From: Paenibacillaceae bacterium
Lineage (GTDB): Bacteria; Bacillota; Bacilli; Paenibacillales; YIM-B00363
Reading direction: 5' to 3'
DNA length: 17,293 bases
Assembly (NCBI GenBank): GCA_018969805.1
Contig: JAGWXQ010000004.1
Span: 1 to 17,293 of the forward strand
Positions 1 through 7,958 of the stretch are shown piece after piece. The stretch's first letter is position 1; each line of letters starts with the position of its first letter. The notes under the pieces were generated by a model, which did no database searches, was not told the origin of the DNA, and saw only the letters and a program-made list of their open reading frames with translations. The position numbers and the translations under genes are program-made.

Positions 1-285
1 CTCCCGCTCCTCCCGATGAAACACATGGACGACGACATCCCCAAAATCGAGCAGCACCCATCGTGCCGTCGTCGTCCCCTCAACGCCTTTGATCCTCAGT
101 CCTTGCTCGGTCGCCGCTTTGCGCACTTCTTGCGCAATCGATTGTACGTGCGGTTCGGAATTTCCATGGCAAATGACGAAACAATCTACGTGCGGTGTCA
201 GCACATGCACGTCGAGTGCGACGATGTCCAGTGCTTTTTTGTCCGATGCTGCTTGTACGATACGCTGTATAATCGGGATGTCCAT
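1..285 (-). CDS. rsfS: RsfS/YbeB ribosome silencing factor (partial, C-terminus off the window)
   Basis: The minus-strand frame from the ATG at 285 stays open for 95 codons to the window edge. The protein begins MDIPIIQRIVQ and contains KALDIVALDV, VDCFVICHGNSEPHVQSIA, and later GLRIKGVEG and ARWVLLDFGDVVVHVFH. This is the whole core of the DUF143/RsfS family, which binds ribosomal protein L14 (uL14) and blocks joining of 30S and 50S subunits in starved cells. Family proteins are about 105-120 residues, so only a short C-terminal tail is missing. The ATG at 285 is preferred over the in-frame ATG at 291 because AAAGGAGTGA lies at a normal distance from it but too close to the other. It starts 14 bases after the yqeK stop, as the last visible gene of the yqeG-yqeH-aroE-nadD-yqeK operon. 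Confidence 0.95.
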   Translation of the reverse strand, partial: MDIPIIQRIVQAASDKKALDIVALDVHVLTPHVDCFVICHGNSEPHVQSIAQEVRKAATEQGLRIKGVEGTTTARWVLLDFGDVVVHVFHREERE

Positions 286-299
286 GCACATTCACTCCT

Positions 300-914
300 T
301 TATCCTGGGTACACAATGCGCAACATATCGTTGCGTGAGCGCACCGTCTGTTCGTATATGTGTTTGTGTTCGGCAAGCAACGACCGTATCGTATGCGAAA
401 GCCCAAGCAACAACGCACGGTCTAGAGAATGCAGTGCTTCACTGCGTATCTGATCGACCCCTTCAAAGTGTCGTCCAGGCTCGATGTAGTCCGCGACGCA
501 AACGACTTTTTCTAATAACCCCATCCCCACACGACCTGATGTGTGGTACTTCACTGCATTGACGATGTCTTCATCCACACTCGGTACGTCGCAATGCACA
601 GCAAGTGCCCCTGCATGGGCATGCCACAGCGACGGCGGCGCATCCAATATCGGGTCGTGCGCATCGTGCGCTGCGATACGTGCGCGCATTTGTTCAAGCG
701 ACCAGCATTTTGCGACATCGTGCACGTAGGCTGCGATGGTCGCCTTGCGCACGTCTGCACCGTGCCGATGTGCCAAAACGTGTGCTGCCACAACGACGCC
801 TTGCGTATGTCGCCACCTCTTGTCCGTCATCTGCGCTTTGGCGTACGCTGCAATACCGATCAGCTGCTCATCGCCACGATGCCATATTTCTGGATCTTGT
901 ATCGGGGGAAACAT
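300..914 (-). CDS. yqeK: YqeK-family HD-domain hydrolase (probable Ap4A hydrolase)
   Basis: A 204-residue HD-superfamily protein. Metal-ligand motifs are visible: H36 in RWRHTQGV, the H65-D66 pair in AAYVHDVAK, a later KYHTSGR, and VADYIEPGR near residue 140. The last motif is characteristic of the YqeK group. Members of this group are known to split diadenosine tetraphosphate symmetrically to two ADP; that activity is inferred here from family membership. It lies 12 bases after nadD and 14 before rsfS, the usual order in Bacillales. The N-terminus carries roughly 15 residues before the usual start of the family (DEQLIGIAAYAKAQM), so translation might begin slightly downstream. Confidence 0.93.
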   Translation of the reverse strand: MFPPIQDPEIWHRGDEQLIGIAAYAKAQMTDKRWRHTQGVVVAAHVLAHRHGADVRKATIAAYVHDVAKCWSLEQMRARIAAHDAHDPILDAPPSLWHAHAGALAVHCDVPSVDEDIVNAVKYHTSGRVGMGLLEKVVCVADYIEPGRHFEGVDQIRSEALHSLDRALLLGLSHTIRSLLAEHKHIYEQTVRSRNDMLRIVYPG

Positions 915-926
915 CGGCTACTCCTC

Positions 927-1502
927 TCATCGCGCACCGTACAAAGTTGACGTACGTACGTAGCAATCCACCTCATCCGCGACCATATCCCGCACCGTCA
1001 GATGCGCCGCATACCGCGCCCGCACGTCTGACGAACTTACGTCAATCTGTGGCATCGATACAACGTGCGCGTGCAAATGATGGGCGGCACGATGGGCGAT
1101 GGCACGATCGACGACGACAAACGTACACAGGCGCAGGAGCTCCTCAATGCGATGCCACGTATCGAGCCGTACGTATTGATCCGCACCGACGATCCAAAAC
1201 CACGCCACACCAGGGTATTGCACCTTCCATCGCAAAAGCGATTCGATCGCATATGAGGGGGTATTCCGCACACATTCGTCCGCACACGCCATCCAATACG
1301 GCGTATGCTTGATGGCCAAACACACCATATGCAGCCTTTGTGTCGGAGCAGCGACAGGCTGCTTACCGATCGGCACTCCTGCGGGTACAAACCATATCCG
1401 ATCCAATGCAAGCTCCTCCATCGCGCGCTCCGCTGCGCGGACGTGCCCGATATGGATCGGATCAAACGTCCCCCCCATAATGCCGATGCGCATCGCCTTC
1501 AC
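927..1502 (-). CDS. nadD: Nicotinate-nucleotide adenylyltransferase
   Basis: A 191-residue protein with the nucleotidyltransferase motif GGTFDPIHIGH at residues 10-20 and the C-terminal signature PQIDVSSSDVRAR, the counterpart of the ISSTxIR motif that binds ATP. The enzyme joins nicotinate mononucleotide and ATP to form deamido-NAD in NAD biosynthesis. WFVPAGVPIGKQP and WIVGADQ, typical of NadD, are also present. The GTG at 1502 overlaps the aroE stop in a GTGA junction, suggesting translational coupling. An ATG three codons in, at 1493, is an alternative. In most Bacillales a small RNA-binding gene, yhbY (yqeI), lies between aroE and nadD. Here the overlap leaves no room for it. Confidence 0.96.
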   Translation of the reverse strand: MKAMRIGIMGGTFDPIHIGHVRAAERAMEELALDRIWFVPAGVPIGKQPVAAPTQRLHMVCLAIKHTPYWMACADECVRNTPSYAIESLLRWKVQYPGVAWFWIVGADQYVRLDTWHRIEELLRLCTFVVVDRAIAHRAAHHLHAHVVSMPQIDVSSSDVRARYAAHLTVRDMVADEVDCYVRTSTLYGAR

Positions 1503-2317
1503 GCCTGCACCGCTTCACGCATCACCGCAATCGGTGCTGCATAAGGCATACCGTGTGCGCGCAACCACATTTCGAGTGCTTCTGCCCCTTGATGCACGAG
1601 CATCCCGACACCCCCGTGCACGAGCCCCCCGCGCGATTGGGCGTGTGCAAGCCATTGTGTAGGACGATAAACGATGTCACTAATGATCGACCCTGCGCGC
1701 AATCGATCAAGCGCACACGGCTCTTCATGGGGCTCCATCCCGATCGACGTCGTGTTGATGATCAGTCCGTACGACGGCAACACGTGCGCCACTTCGTCCC
1801 ACGATACGACTGTGGCACAATCCAACGCCCGCGCCAGCCCCTCGGCACGGGTGCGCGTACGGTTCGCAATCGCGATCGATTTTGGGCGCAGTCGGTCTTT
1901 GACCGCGTACGATATGCCCCGTGCTGCACCGCCCGCACCGAGAATAAGGACGTCGCGTCCAAAAGCGTGCGGACCAATTTCTTCAAGCAACGAACGGACG
2001 TAACCGATGCCGTCCGTATTGTATCCGATCGTGCGCCCATCGCGCACGACGACGGTATTGACCGCACCCGCTTGCTGCGCAGAATGATCAAGCGCATCGA
2101 CAAACGCACACACCGCGACTTTGTGCGGTATTGTGACATTGTACCCAGCAAAGCCCAGCGCATGCAAACCGCGTACCGCGTGTTCGAGTGCGTGCGGAGC
2201 GACTGCGTACGCCTCATACTGTGCGCGCACGCCGAGTGCCGCACATGCACGCATCATCATCGCAGGGGAACGGGAATGCCCGATCGGATCGCCGATCACC
2301 GCAAAATGCAACGTCAT
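1499..2317 (-). CDS. aroE: Shikimate dehydrogenase
   Basis: A 272-residue AroE that reduces 3-dehydroshikimate to shikimate with NADPH in aromatic amino acid biosynthesis. Numbering from the ATG at 2317: the substrate-binding serines are in GHSRSP (residues 13-18), the catalytic lysine is K66 in NVTIPHK, and the conserved aspartate is D102 in YNTDG. The NADP-binding loop is GAGGAAR (127-133) and the cofactor phosphate loop is NRT (152-154). An upstream in-frame GTG at 2338 exists, but GGAGGGAAG sits correctly for the ATG at 2317, so that start was chosen. The ATG overlaps the yqeH stop by four bases (ATGA), and the 3' end overlaps nadD. Confidence 0.97.
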   Translation of the reverse strand: MTLHFAVIGDPIGHSRSPAMMMRACAALGVRAQYEAYAVAPHALEHAVRGLHALGFAGYNVTIPHKVAVCAFVDALDHSAQQAGAVNTVVVRDGRTIGYNTDGIGYVRSLLEEIGPHAFGRDVLILGAGGAARGISYAVKDRLRPKSIAIANRTRTRAEGLARALDCATVVSWDEVAHVLPSYGLIINTTSIGMEPHEEPCALDRLRAGSIISDIVYRPTQWLAHAQSRGGLVHGGVGMLVHQGAEALEMWLRAHGMPYAAPIAVMREAVQA

Positions 2318-3408
2318 GTGCTCTTCCCTCCGATCCACGGTGGACGGTCAACGACGAGTATGCCCGGTGGTGTCCACACGTCGAGTGCCACCGCCTGATC
2401 GTCCGCGTGCACACACAGCCAGCCCAACCCGCCGATGGCGATGTCGATGACAGCGCGCGCCGGCATCGTGACCCGACGACGCACAGGCTTCCACGACACG
2501 TCTTCCCCACCATGCGCTTCATCGACCAACGGTGCCACATGCGTACTCCGTTGCTTTTGTCTGCGCACAGACACCGTATATGCGACATAGCACGTGATCG
2601 ACGGTACCGGCGATACCGCCTCACAACACACATAATCCCCAATGTGCAGTGCTTGTCCGCTGCGCAACGGCAGCGTCACCGGACGCATCTCCCCGCGCAT
2701 GCGCAGTACGTGTGCATGCGGCACACGCTCAATAAGCCTCCGTCCGTACACGATGCCCGGCGTATCGACGTATGTGCGCGCATCGGGCAATGCGACGTGT
2801 ACCGCTTGCAGCGTCGTCTTGGGCATCGCCGACACCGTCAGTCGGTGATCGGTGACACCCGCAGTCAGCGCATTGACGAGCGTAGACTTTCCGACGTTTG
2901 TCGCGCCGACAAAAAAGACGCGCGCATGACGGGCAAGTGCTTGGGCGAGCGACGCGGTCCCGATGCGCTGCACTGCACTGACGACGTGCACGTCTGAGAC
3001 GCGCCACGATTGCGCCCGTGCAAACTGCCACACCCGATCACGCATCCGCGTAAGCGACGTCCCGCGCGGGAGCACGTCCATTTTGTTGGCAACGAGCACA
3101 ATCGGCCGCTCCCCGACAAAACGGGGCAATGCGTCGATCCACGTCGCTTCACAATCAGCGATATCGACGACGTGAACGACGAGCCCAGACTGCTGTCCGA
3201 CGTCGTGCAGCATCGTAGAAAACGCTTCACTTGAGGCAACGACGGTGCTCGGTTTATGATAATGAAGAAGACGAAAACAACGCTGGCAAGTGATGGGTGC
3301 CCCATCGTGCGAACGTGCAAATACCGACGGCGGTACGTATCCTTCCCGCGTCGGATGTTCGTCGTGCAGCACCGCGCCACATCCTTGACACGTGCGTGCG
3401 TATTCCAT
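2314..3408 (-). CDS. yqeH: YqeH circularly permuted GTPase (30S ribosome assembly)
   Basis: A 364-residue GTPase. The N-terminal zinc knuckle is formed by C7/C10 (CQGC) and C41/C44 (CQRC). The GTPase motifs are in permuted order: G4 NKMD at 108-111 and a G5-like SA at 144-145 come before the P-loop GATNVGKST (168-176) and G3 DTPG (215-218). This order, plus the zinc knuckle, defines YqeH, which is required for small-subunit maturation in Bacillus. About 140 C-terminal residues follow, as in the family. GAGGGA precedes the ATG at 3408. The gene starts 27 bases after yqeG and overlaps aroE by four bases. Confidence 0.97.
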   Translation of the reverse strand: MEYARTCQGCGAVLHDEHPTREGYVPPSVFARSHDGAPITCQRCFRLLHYHKPSTVVASSEAFSTMLHDVGQQSGLVVHVVDIADCEATWIDALPRFVGERPIVLVANKMDVLPRGTSLTRMRDRVWQFARAQSWRVSDVHVVSAVQRIGTASLAQALARHARVFFVGATNVGKSTLVNALTAGVTDHRLTVSAMPKTTLQAVHVALPDARTYVDTPGIVYGRRLIERVPHAHVLRMRGEMRPVTLPLRSGQALHIGDYVCCEAVSPVPSITCYVAYTVSVRRQKQRSTHVAPLVDEAHGGEDVSWKPVRRRVTMPARAVIDIAIGGLGWLCVHADDQAVALDVWTPPGILVVDRPPWIGGKST

Positions 3409-3435
3409 AGGAAGTCCCTCGCTGTCTCTAGAAGA

Positions 3436-3939
3436 TTACGGTGTGAGACGCAAGCATGCTTTTGCACAGCGCTCCAAACGGCGATTGACGTTTCTCGTCC
3501 ACCACGCTTCCTCGTTTTTGGCGATCGGATCGACGAGCACAGCGTACATACCGCATCTTTTTGCGCCAAGCACATCGGTCAGCAGCTGGTCCCCGATGAC
3601 CGCGATCGCGTGCGCATCCATGCACAGCTGTGCCCGTGCCCGATCAAACGCCGTTTTGCTCGGCTTACGCGCATGCGCGACAAACGGCACGTGCAGCGGT
3701 GCAGCAAAGCGCGCGACGCGCGCATGGTCGTTGTTGGAAACGATGCACATGTGCATCCCCATATCACGAATCGTGCGCATCCACGTAAAGACGTGCTCTG
3801 GCGCATCCGCTGTATGTGCACTGACGAGGGTATTGTCCAAGTCGACGATCAACCCGCGTACCCCACAATCAGCGAGCGCATGCACATCGATGGCAGCAAT
3901 GTCGGATACGTGCACATCTGGACGCAACCATCTTCTCAT
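3436..3939 (-). CDS. yqeG: YqeG-family HAD phosphatase
   Basis: A 167-residue HAD-superfamily (subclass IIIA) phosphatase related to mitochondrial phosphatidylglycerophosphatase Gep4. Visible motifs are the nucleophile loop DLDNTLV (33-39), motif II VSNND (67-71), the motif III lysine in RKPSKTAF, and motif IV GDQLLTDVLGA (116-126). The physiological substrate in bacilli is not settled; phosphatidylglycerophosphate is a family-based possibility. The ATG at 3939 follows GGAGGTGGTACA, a strong ribosome site, so the longer frame reaching 4044 is not used. It is the first gene of the yqeG-yqeH-aroE-nadD-yqeK-rsfS operon. Confidence 0.95.
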   Translation of the reverse strand: MRRWLRPDVHVSDIAAIDVHALADCGVRGLIVDLDNTLVSAHTADAPEHVFTWMRTIRDMGMHMCIVSNNDHARVARFAAPLHVPFVAHARKPSKTAFDRARAQLCMDAHAIAVIGDQLLTDVLGAKRCGMYAVLVDPIAKNEEAWWTRNVNRRLERCAKACLRLTP

Positions 3940-3978
3940 TGTACCACCTCCGAACACCGTTTTGCTGATTAAGAGACA

Positions 3979-4007
3979 AGTATAGCATAGTTCCTTGCCT
4001 ATTGAAA
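3979..4007 (-). promoter_or_regulatory. Candidate sigma-A promoter of the yqeG operon
   Basis: On the minus strand a good -10 box, TATACT (3984-3979), lies 17 bases after a weak -35 box, TTTCAA (4007-4002). It is about 40 bases before the yqeG start and is the only good -10 box I found there. The -35 element falls on the terminal bases of repeat copy A, so the repeat may supply part of the promoter. Confidence 0.5.
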
Positions 4008-4090
4008 ACATCGTTCCGGACGGCTGTATGCGCCGGGGAAGCAAAGTGCGGTTTTATGCAACGGATCGATCGTTTGGAATACAGATGCGT
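4001..4090 (+). repeat. Interspersed palindromic repeat, copy A
   Basis: About 90 bases between sigK and yqeG. It matches 13820-13910 in opposite orientation without gaps: about 60 of 86 positions are identical by eye, with ends nearly identical and the centre divergent. The conserved core is CGGATCGATCG followed by TTTGGAATACAGATGCG; the other end is TTGAAAACATCGTTCC. The two ends are partly complementary (ATCGATCCG against CGGAACGAT on the minus strand, one mismatch), so the unit can fold. It carries no coding frame that looks real. Confidence 0.7.
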
Positions 4091-4115
4091 GTCCCAACCC
4101 GCGCGCACGCTCCAG

Positions 4116-4820
4116 TTACCCTTGGCGCTTTCGATGCAGCGCGCGGTACAGCTTGAGCAATGCCCTTTTCTCGATGCGCGAGACGTACGAGCGGCTAATG
4201 CCGAGCTGCAACGCCAAATCCCGCTGTGTTTGTTCGCGCACAAAAGGCGGTAAGGCAAACCGTCCGCGAATGACCGTTTGTTCGCGGGCATCGAGTGCTG
4301 CCAAATGTGCGTGCACGCGCGCATGCTCCTCGTGTGCGTGCACTTCATCTGCGATCGCTTCTGCTGGCGTACTGACGATGTCCATGAGCGTCACTTCGTT
4401 TCCTTCGCCATCCGTTCCGAGCGGTTCGTGCAGCGACACATCGTTTTTGCTTTTTTTCCCAGACCGCAAATGCATCAATACTTCATTTTCGATACACCGT
4501 GCAGCAAACGTAGCAAGCTTTGTCCCTTTATCCGCCGTGTACGAGTCAATCGCTTTAATCAGTCCGATCGTACCGATGGAGATCAAGTCTTCGATCGCCG
4601 TCTTCTGTCCAGAAAATCGCTTCACGACATGCGCGACGAGGCGCACGTTGTGCGAAATAAGGCGTCTCCGCGCATCGGCATCCCCTTGTTGCGTCAGGCG
4701 CACACATTCGCGTTCTTCGGCCGCGGAGAGTGGGGGGGGAAACGCACTGCTTTTGACCATCGCCACGAACCACGCCGCTTGCTGCACGATCATTGCCAAC
4801 CACGCGATCAACCCCAACAT
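4116..4820 (-). CDS. sigK: RNA polymerase sporulation sigma factor SigK (pro-sigma-K, uninterrupted)
   Basis: A 234-residue sigma-70 factor that directs late mother-cell transcription during sporulation. The hydrophobic N-terminus (residues 1-22) followed by MVKSSAFPPPLS matches the pro-sequence that the SpoIVFB protease removes from pro-sigma-K. Region 2 is visible as DLISIGTIGLIKAIDSY (78-94) and KLATFAARCIENEVLMHL (101-118). The region 4 helix-turn-helix is QRDLALQLGISRSYVSRIEK (199-218). The gene is continuous and is not split by a skin-type element. The ATG at 4820 follows GAGGAGGGGG, a very strong ribosome site. It lies upstream of the yqeG operon on the same strand. Confidence 0.96.
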   Translation of the reverse strand: MLGLIAWLAMIVQQAAWFVAMVKSSAFPPPLSAAEERECVRLTQQGDADARRRLISHNVRLVAHVVKRFSGQKTAIEDLISIGTIGLIKAIDSYTADKGTKLATFAARCIENEVLMHLRSGKKSKNDVSLHEPLGTDGEGNEVTLMDIVSTPAEAIADEVHAHEEHARVHAHLAALDAREQTVIRGRFALPPFVREQTQRDLALQLGISRSYVSRIEKRALLKLYRALHRKRQG

Positions 4821-4844
4821 ACAACCCCCTCCTCATCGATCGTG

Positions 4845-4853
4845 TATCGTATG
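4845..4853 (-). promoter_or_regulatory. Possible sigma-E/sigma-K -10 element for sigK
   Basis: The minus strand reads CATACGATA about 25 bases before the sigK start. This fits the CATA-NNN-TA pattern of mother-cell sigma factors E and K, which transcribe sigK in Bacillus. I see no convincing -35 element at the right distance, so this is only a suggestion. Confidence 0.3.
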
Positions 4854-4904
4854 CACCGACAGGCGCATCGAACACCCAGACGTTTAGGGGAACGCAAAAA
4901 TTTG

Positions 4905-4934
4905 TTGACGAATGTCAAAACAATCGCCTATAAT
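4905..4934 (+). promoter_or_regulatory. Sigma-A promoter of pilB
   Basis: TTGACG (4905-4910), an 18-base spacer and a perfect TATAAT (4929-4934), ending 65 bases before the pilB start. An imperfect inverted repeat, TTGTTGAC-GAAT-GTCAAAACAA, spans the -35 box (about 4902-4923) and could be an operator. Confidence 0.75.
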
Positions 4935-4999
4935 ATGATGGTGAAACATATTTACATTGAGAACAATCATCCGCACCAACCGCATAAGGAGGTGTTTAC

Positions 5000-6652
5000 A
5001 TGGCGACGTACGTTCCTTTTGGCACGTTTTTGGTCCAGCAAGGAGCCATTACGGAAGACGCGCTCAAACAATTGCTTGAAGAACAAAAAAAAATACGCCT
5101 CCGTCTTGGCGAACTCATTTTAAGCAAACAGCTCGTAGCGGAAGTCAAACTGACTGAGTTGCTCGCGCAATATTTTGGAATCCCGCATGTCAAACTGAAC
5201 AATGAAAAAATTTCTCCGGCCGTCGCATCCACGCTCCCCAACCGCATGCTCACACAATACATGATCGTACCGTATGCGATCGAAGACAAAACGCTGCGCA
5301 TTGCGATGTCGGATCCGACGAATTATCATGCGATCGACGAAGCCCGTATTATATCCGGAATGCATGTTGTCCCTGCGATCGCATCAAAATCCGATATCCA
5401 AAGAACACTCGGACGCTACTTTTCTGGACTACAAGAAAACGTCGATCTGATCATGCAAGAAATGAAACCAGAAGAACTCACGACACAATCGATCGGTGAA
5501 GAAACGTCTCCAATGGCAAAAACGGTCAATCAGCTCATATTGCAAGCAGTACAATTAAAAGCAAGCGACATCCACCTTGAACCGCGCCAAGAAAGCATGT
5601 ACGTCCGATACCGCGTCGATGGAATCATGCGTACCGAACAACAATTGCCGTTTACTATGCACGCCATGGTCGTCGCGCGCATCAAAATTATGGCAAGCAT
5701 GAACGTATCCGAACGCCGTTTGCCACAAGACGGGCGCATTAAGATGGTCCTTGGGGGCCACAACATTGAATTGCGCATTTCTACGTTTCCGACAAGCTTT
5801 GGCGAAAAAATCGTCATGCGTATCCTCGGGGCGAGTGAAGTGCGCTCCGGCATCGATGACCTTGCACTCAGCGCACACAATCTTGCCCGCGTCCAGCGCG
5901 CCATCAACCAGCCACACGGCTTAGTCGTCGTATCCGGGCCGACGGGAAGTGGAAAATCGACGACGCTATACGCAGCTTTGTCTTCCTTAAACAAAGACAT
6001 GATGAACATCGTCACGATCGAAGACCCCATCGAACAACAAATCGAAGGAGTGTCCCAATCGCAAGTGAACGCCCCGATCGGATACACGTTTGCTTCCGGA
6101 TTGCGCACCATTTTGCGTCAAGATCCCGATGTCATCATGCTTGGGGAAATACGCGACATCGAGACAGCAGAAATCGCCATTCGCGCTGCGATGACCGGCC
6201 ACCTCGTCCTAACAACGCTGCACACCAACAGTGCAGTCAATTCCATTTCTCGGCTTGTCGATATGGGGGTCGCACCTTTTCTCGTCGCCTCATCGATCGA
6301 ATGCATCATCTCCCAGCGGCTCGTTCGACGCGTATGCCCCCAGTGCAGCGCGCCCCATGAAGCGACGAGTGTCGAAAAATCGCTTCTGACTGAACACGGA
6401 CTTCCGATCACAGGGTTGCGCAAAGGCGTCGGATGTTATGAATGTGGCATGACTGGCTACAAAGGACGCATCGGGATACACGAAGTCATTACCGTCAACG
6501 AACAATTGCGTTCCCTGATCATCCAACGCGCCACAGAAGAACAATGCCTCGCCGCTGCCAAACACCACGGCTTGCACCTCATGCGGTACGACGGGCTCAT
6601 CAAAGTCGGACAAGGACGTACGACCGTCGATGAAGTGCTCCGTGTAACGTAA
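5000..6652 (+). CDS. pilB: PilB/GspE-type assembly ATPase (type IV pilus or type II secretion)
   Basis: A 550-residue hexameric secretion ATPase that powers pilin assembly at the inner face of the membrane. The N-terminus (about 7-65) has two consecutive FGTFLVQQGAITEDAL- and RLGELILSKQLVAE-type units, as in MshEN domains, some of which bind c-di-GMP. The ATPase core has Walker A GPTGSGKST (313-321), the Asp box TIEDP (339-343), Walker B IMLGEIRD (379-386) and the His box LTTLHTN (404-410). The tetracysteine zinc site is C446/C449 and C479/C482. AAGGAGGTG precedes the ATG. It is much longer than ComGA and matches full-length PilB. No pilC, pilT or pilin gene lies next to it. It is one of only two plus-strand genes recognised here and runs convergent to two unknown genes. 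Confidence 0.95.
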   Translation: MATYVPFGTFLVQQGAITEDALKQLLEEQKKIRLRLGELILSKQLVAEVKLTELLAQYFGIPHVKLNNEKISPAVASTLPNRMLTQYMIVPYAIEDKTLRIAMSDPTNYHAIDEARIISGMHVVPAIASKSDIQRTLGRYFSGLQENVDLIMQEMKPEELTTQSIGEETSPMAKTVNQLILQAVQLKASDIHLEPRQESMYVRYRVDGIMRTEQQLPFTMHAMVVARIKIMASMNVSERRLPQDGRIKMVLGGHNIELRISTFPTSFGEKIVMRILGASEVRSGIDDLALSAHNLARVQRAINQPHGLVVVSGPTGSGKSTTLYAALSSLNKDMMNIVTIEDPIEQQIEGVSQSQVNAPIGYTFASGLRTILRQDPDVIMLGEIRDIETAEIAIRAAMTGHLVLTTLHTNSAVNSISRLVDMGVAPFLVASSIECIISQRLVRRVCPQCSAPHEATSVEKSLLTEHGLPITGLRKGVGCYECGMTGYKGRIGIHEVITVNEQLRSLIIQRATEEQCLAAAKHHGLHLMRYDGLIKVGQGRTTVDEVLRVT

Positions 6653-6674
6653 GTACCGTGCACGATGGGTGCCC

Positions 6675-7208
6675 TTACAATCTTTTCATGATCGCTTCTT
6701 TTCGTTTGTCAAAAGCATCAAGCGCACGAACAAACGATTTCCAATCATTTTTTTCAAATGCAATTTGTGCATTTGCCAATTGTGTTCGCAAACCAGCTAC
6801 ACTACGCGTATATGCTTTCACTTTTACAGACGTTTCATTGTACTTTGAAATCCAAACATTGTTTGAATGAGGTGACGCAGTCGATTGTTGCGTCATCTTT
6901 GTTGCATATTCCAAAAGTGCTGTATACAATGTATTCAGTTTTTCAAACACTCTTGTTTCTACTTCTACATATTGAACTTCCCGCGCATCCAGTTGATCGA
7001 AATAGTGCCACGCATCTGCGGTTCTTTCATCGTTCATCCCTTCATTTTTCTCATCAAAAATCAAAACACTGCTCAGCGCAACCAAGTTCTTCATGTCGTC
7101 TTCGCGGTTGTTTTCTTGATCAACCAATATGCTGTTGTTTACGCGTGTACCAATGGGCAATAAACGCCAATATTTTTCCATTTCCTCATAAACCATCGCG
7201 CGCGCCAT
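6675..7208 (-). CDS. Protein of unknown function (helical)
   Basis: A 177-residue protein I do not recognise. It is polar and charged with long predicted helices and no obvious signal peptide or membrane segment. The ATG at 7208 follows AAAAGGATATGCC, a reasonable ribosome site, 12 bases after the stop of the upstream gene, so the two are probably co-transcribed. The C-terminus (from about residue 120, KYNETSVKVKAYTRSV, to the end) loosely resembles the C-terminus of its neighbour (KKYAEATSFARRV onward): each is a K-Y-x-E segment followed by one helical stretch ending in lysine-rich sequence. They could be diverged paralogues. Base composition is more AT-rich than in the housekeeping genes. 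It converges on pilB with 22 bases between stops and no clear terminator. Confidence 0.7.
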   Translation of the reverse strand: MARAMVYEEMEKYWRLLPIGTRVNNSILVDQENNREDDMKNLVALSSVLIFDEKNEGMNDERTADAWHYFDQLDAREVQYVEVETRVFEKLNTLYTALLEYATKMTQQSTASPHSNNVWISKYNETSVKVKAYTRSVAGLRTQLANAQIAFEKNDWKSFVRALDAFDKRKEAIMKRL

Positions 7209-7220
7209 GGCATATCCTTT

Positions 7221-7958
7221 TCATTTCAACAATTGTGCGCGCAATTCCCTTTTTTCTTTGTCATATGCAGCTGCATCGGACTTATTGGCGATCTGCGCTC
7301 TTTTTTGTTCGATCTTGCGCAACAAGGCGTCTACCCGATCGTGTACACGGCGGGCAAACGAGGTTGCTTCCGCATATTTTTTCGTCATCGCCGTTTGTTT
7401 CTCTTTCGTATATCGATCGCCCCCACCTGAAGAATTGCTCGGTTGGTTTCTGTTTGCAGAAACACGACGTGGCGATTTTCCAGATGCTGGAGATCGTTTC
7501 AGGGAAAACGGGTCTCGCGCAGTTCCAATAAAAGACGTGAGCGGACAAAACACCGGTGCTTGTGCGCAAGCAAACGACAAGACTACTGCATACGTCTCTT
7601 GATTGCGTGTAAGCATTTCCTGTATTTCTTTCAACGCGCGTTTTAAATCCTCATTGTGTGTTTTCACTCCGGTCAATGCTTCTTGAATGCATTGCACGAC
7701 GTTGCGTTGGACGCAGCTTTGTATGCGCGAAAGGGCGAGCATGTATTGATGCACCCACACATTGTACGCGTCGATCAGTGCGCTAAGGCGCGGAGCATCT
7801 GGACTGATCACCAACCACAAAAGCGCAGAGATCGGGGGTGGTGGATTGTCCGAACGTTCCAAATGCCCATAAATCAACTCAGGTGGCAAATACAGCGGCA
7901 ACCGCTGGGGCGGGATCGGGGTCTTCGGCAACTGTAACGGAGCGATCGGGCGAACCAT
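7221..7958 (-). CDS. Protein of unknown function, probably an exported protein with a broken signal peptide
   Basis: A 245-codon frame from the first ATG after an in-frame TAA. I do not recognise the family. Residues 1-30 are proline-rich (LPKTPIPPQRLPLYLPPELI). A mostly helical middle contains four cysteines. A low-complexity linker with NSSGGGDRYTKEK follows, then a charged coiled-coil-like tail from about 195. No ribosome site precedes the ATG at 7958. A strong one precedes an in-frame ATG at 8051, and the 31 codons between read as a signal peptide interrupted by TAA at codon 20. The real gene was therefore probably 7221-8051. As it stands it is a pseudogene, a reinitiated gene, or a sequencing error. 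The downstream gene at 6675-7208 follows after 12 bases. Confidence 0.65.
   Translation of the reverse strand: MVRPIAPLQLPKTPIPPQRLPLYLPPELIYGHLERSDNPPPPISALLWLVISPDAPRLSALIDAYNVWVHQYMLALSRIQSCVQRNVVQCIQEALTGVKTHNEDLKRALKEIQEMLTRNQETYAVVLSFACAQAPVFCPLTSFIGTARDPFSLKRSPASGKSPRRVSANRNQPSNSSGGGDRYTKEKQTAMTKKYAEATSFARRVHDRVDALLRKIEQKRAQIANKSDAAAYDKEKRELRAQLLK

Noticed and set aside
1553..2398. 281-codon plus-strand frame opposite aroE
   Set aside because: It is antisense to the well-supported aroE gene, has an Arg/His-rich composition typical of shadow frames and no ribosome site or family motif.
4116..4820. skin-type insertion in sigK
   Set aside because: The reading frame is continuous through both halves of the protein with all conserved regions.
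6653..6674. Terminator between pilB and the convergent unknown gene
   Set aside because: Only very short complementary segments are present and no T-run on either strand.
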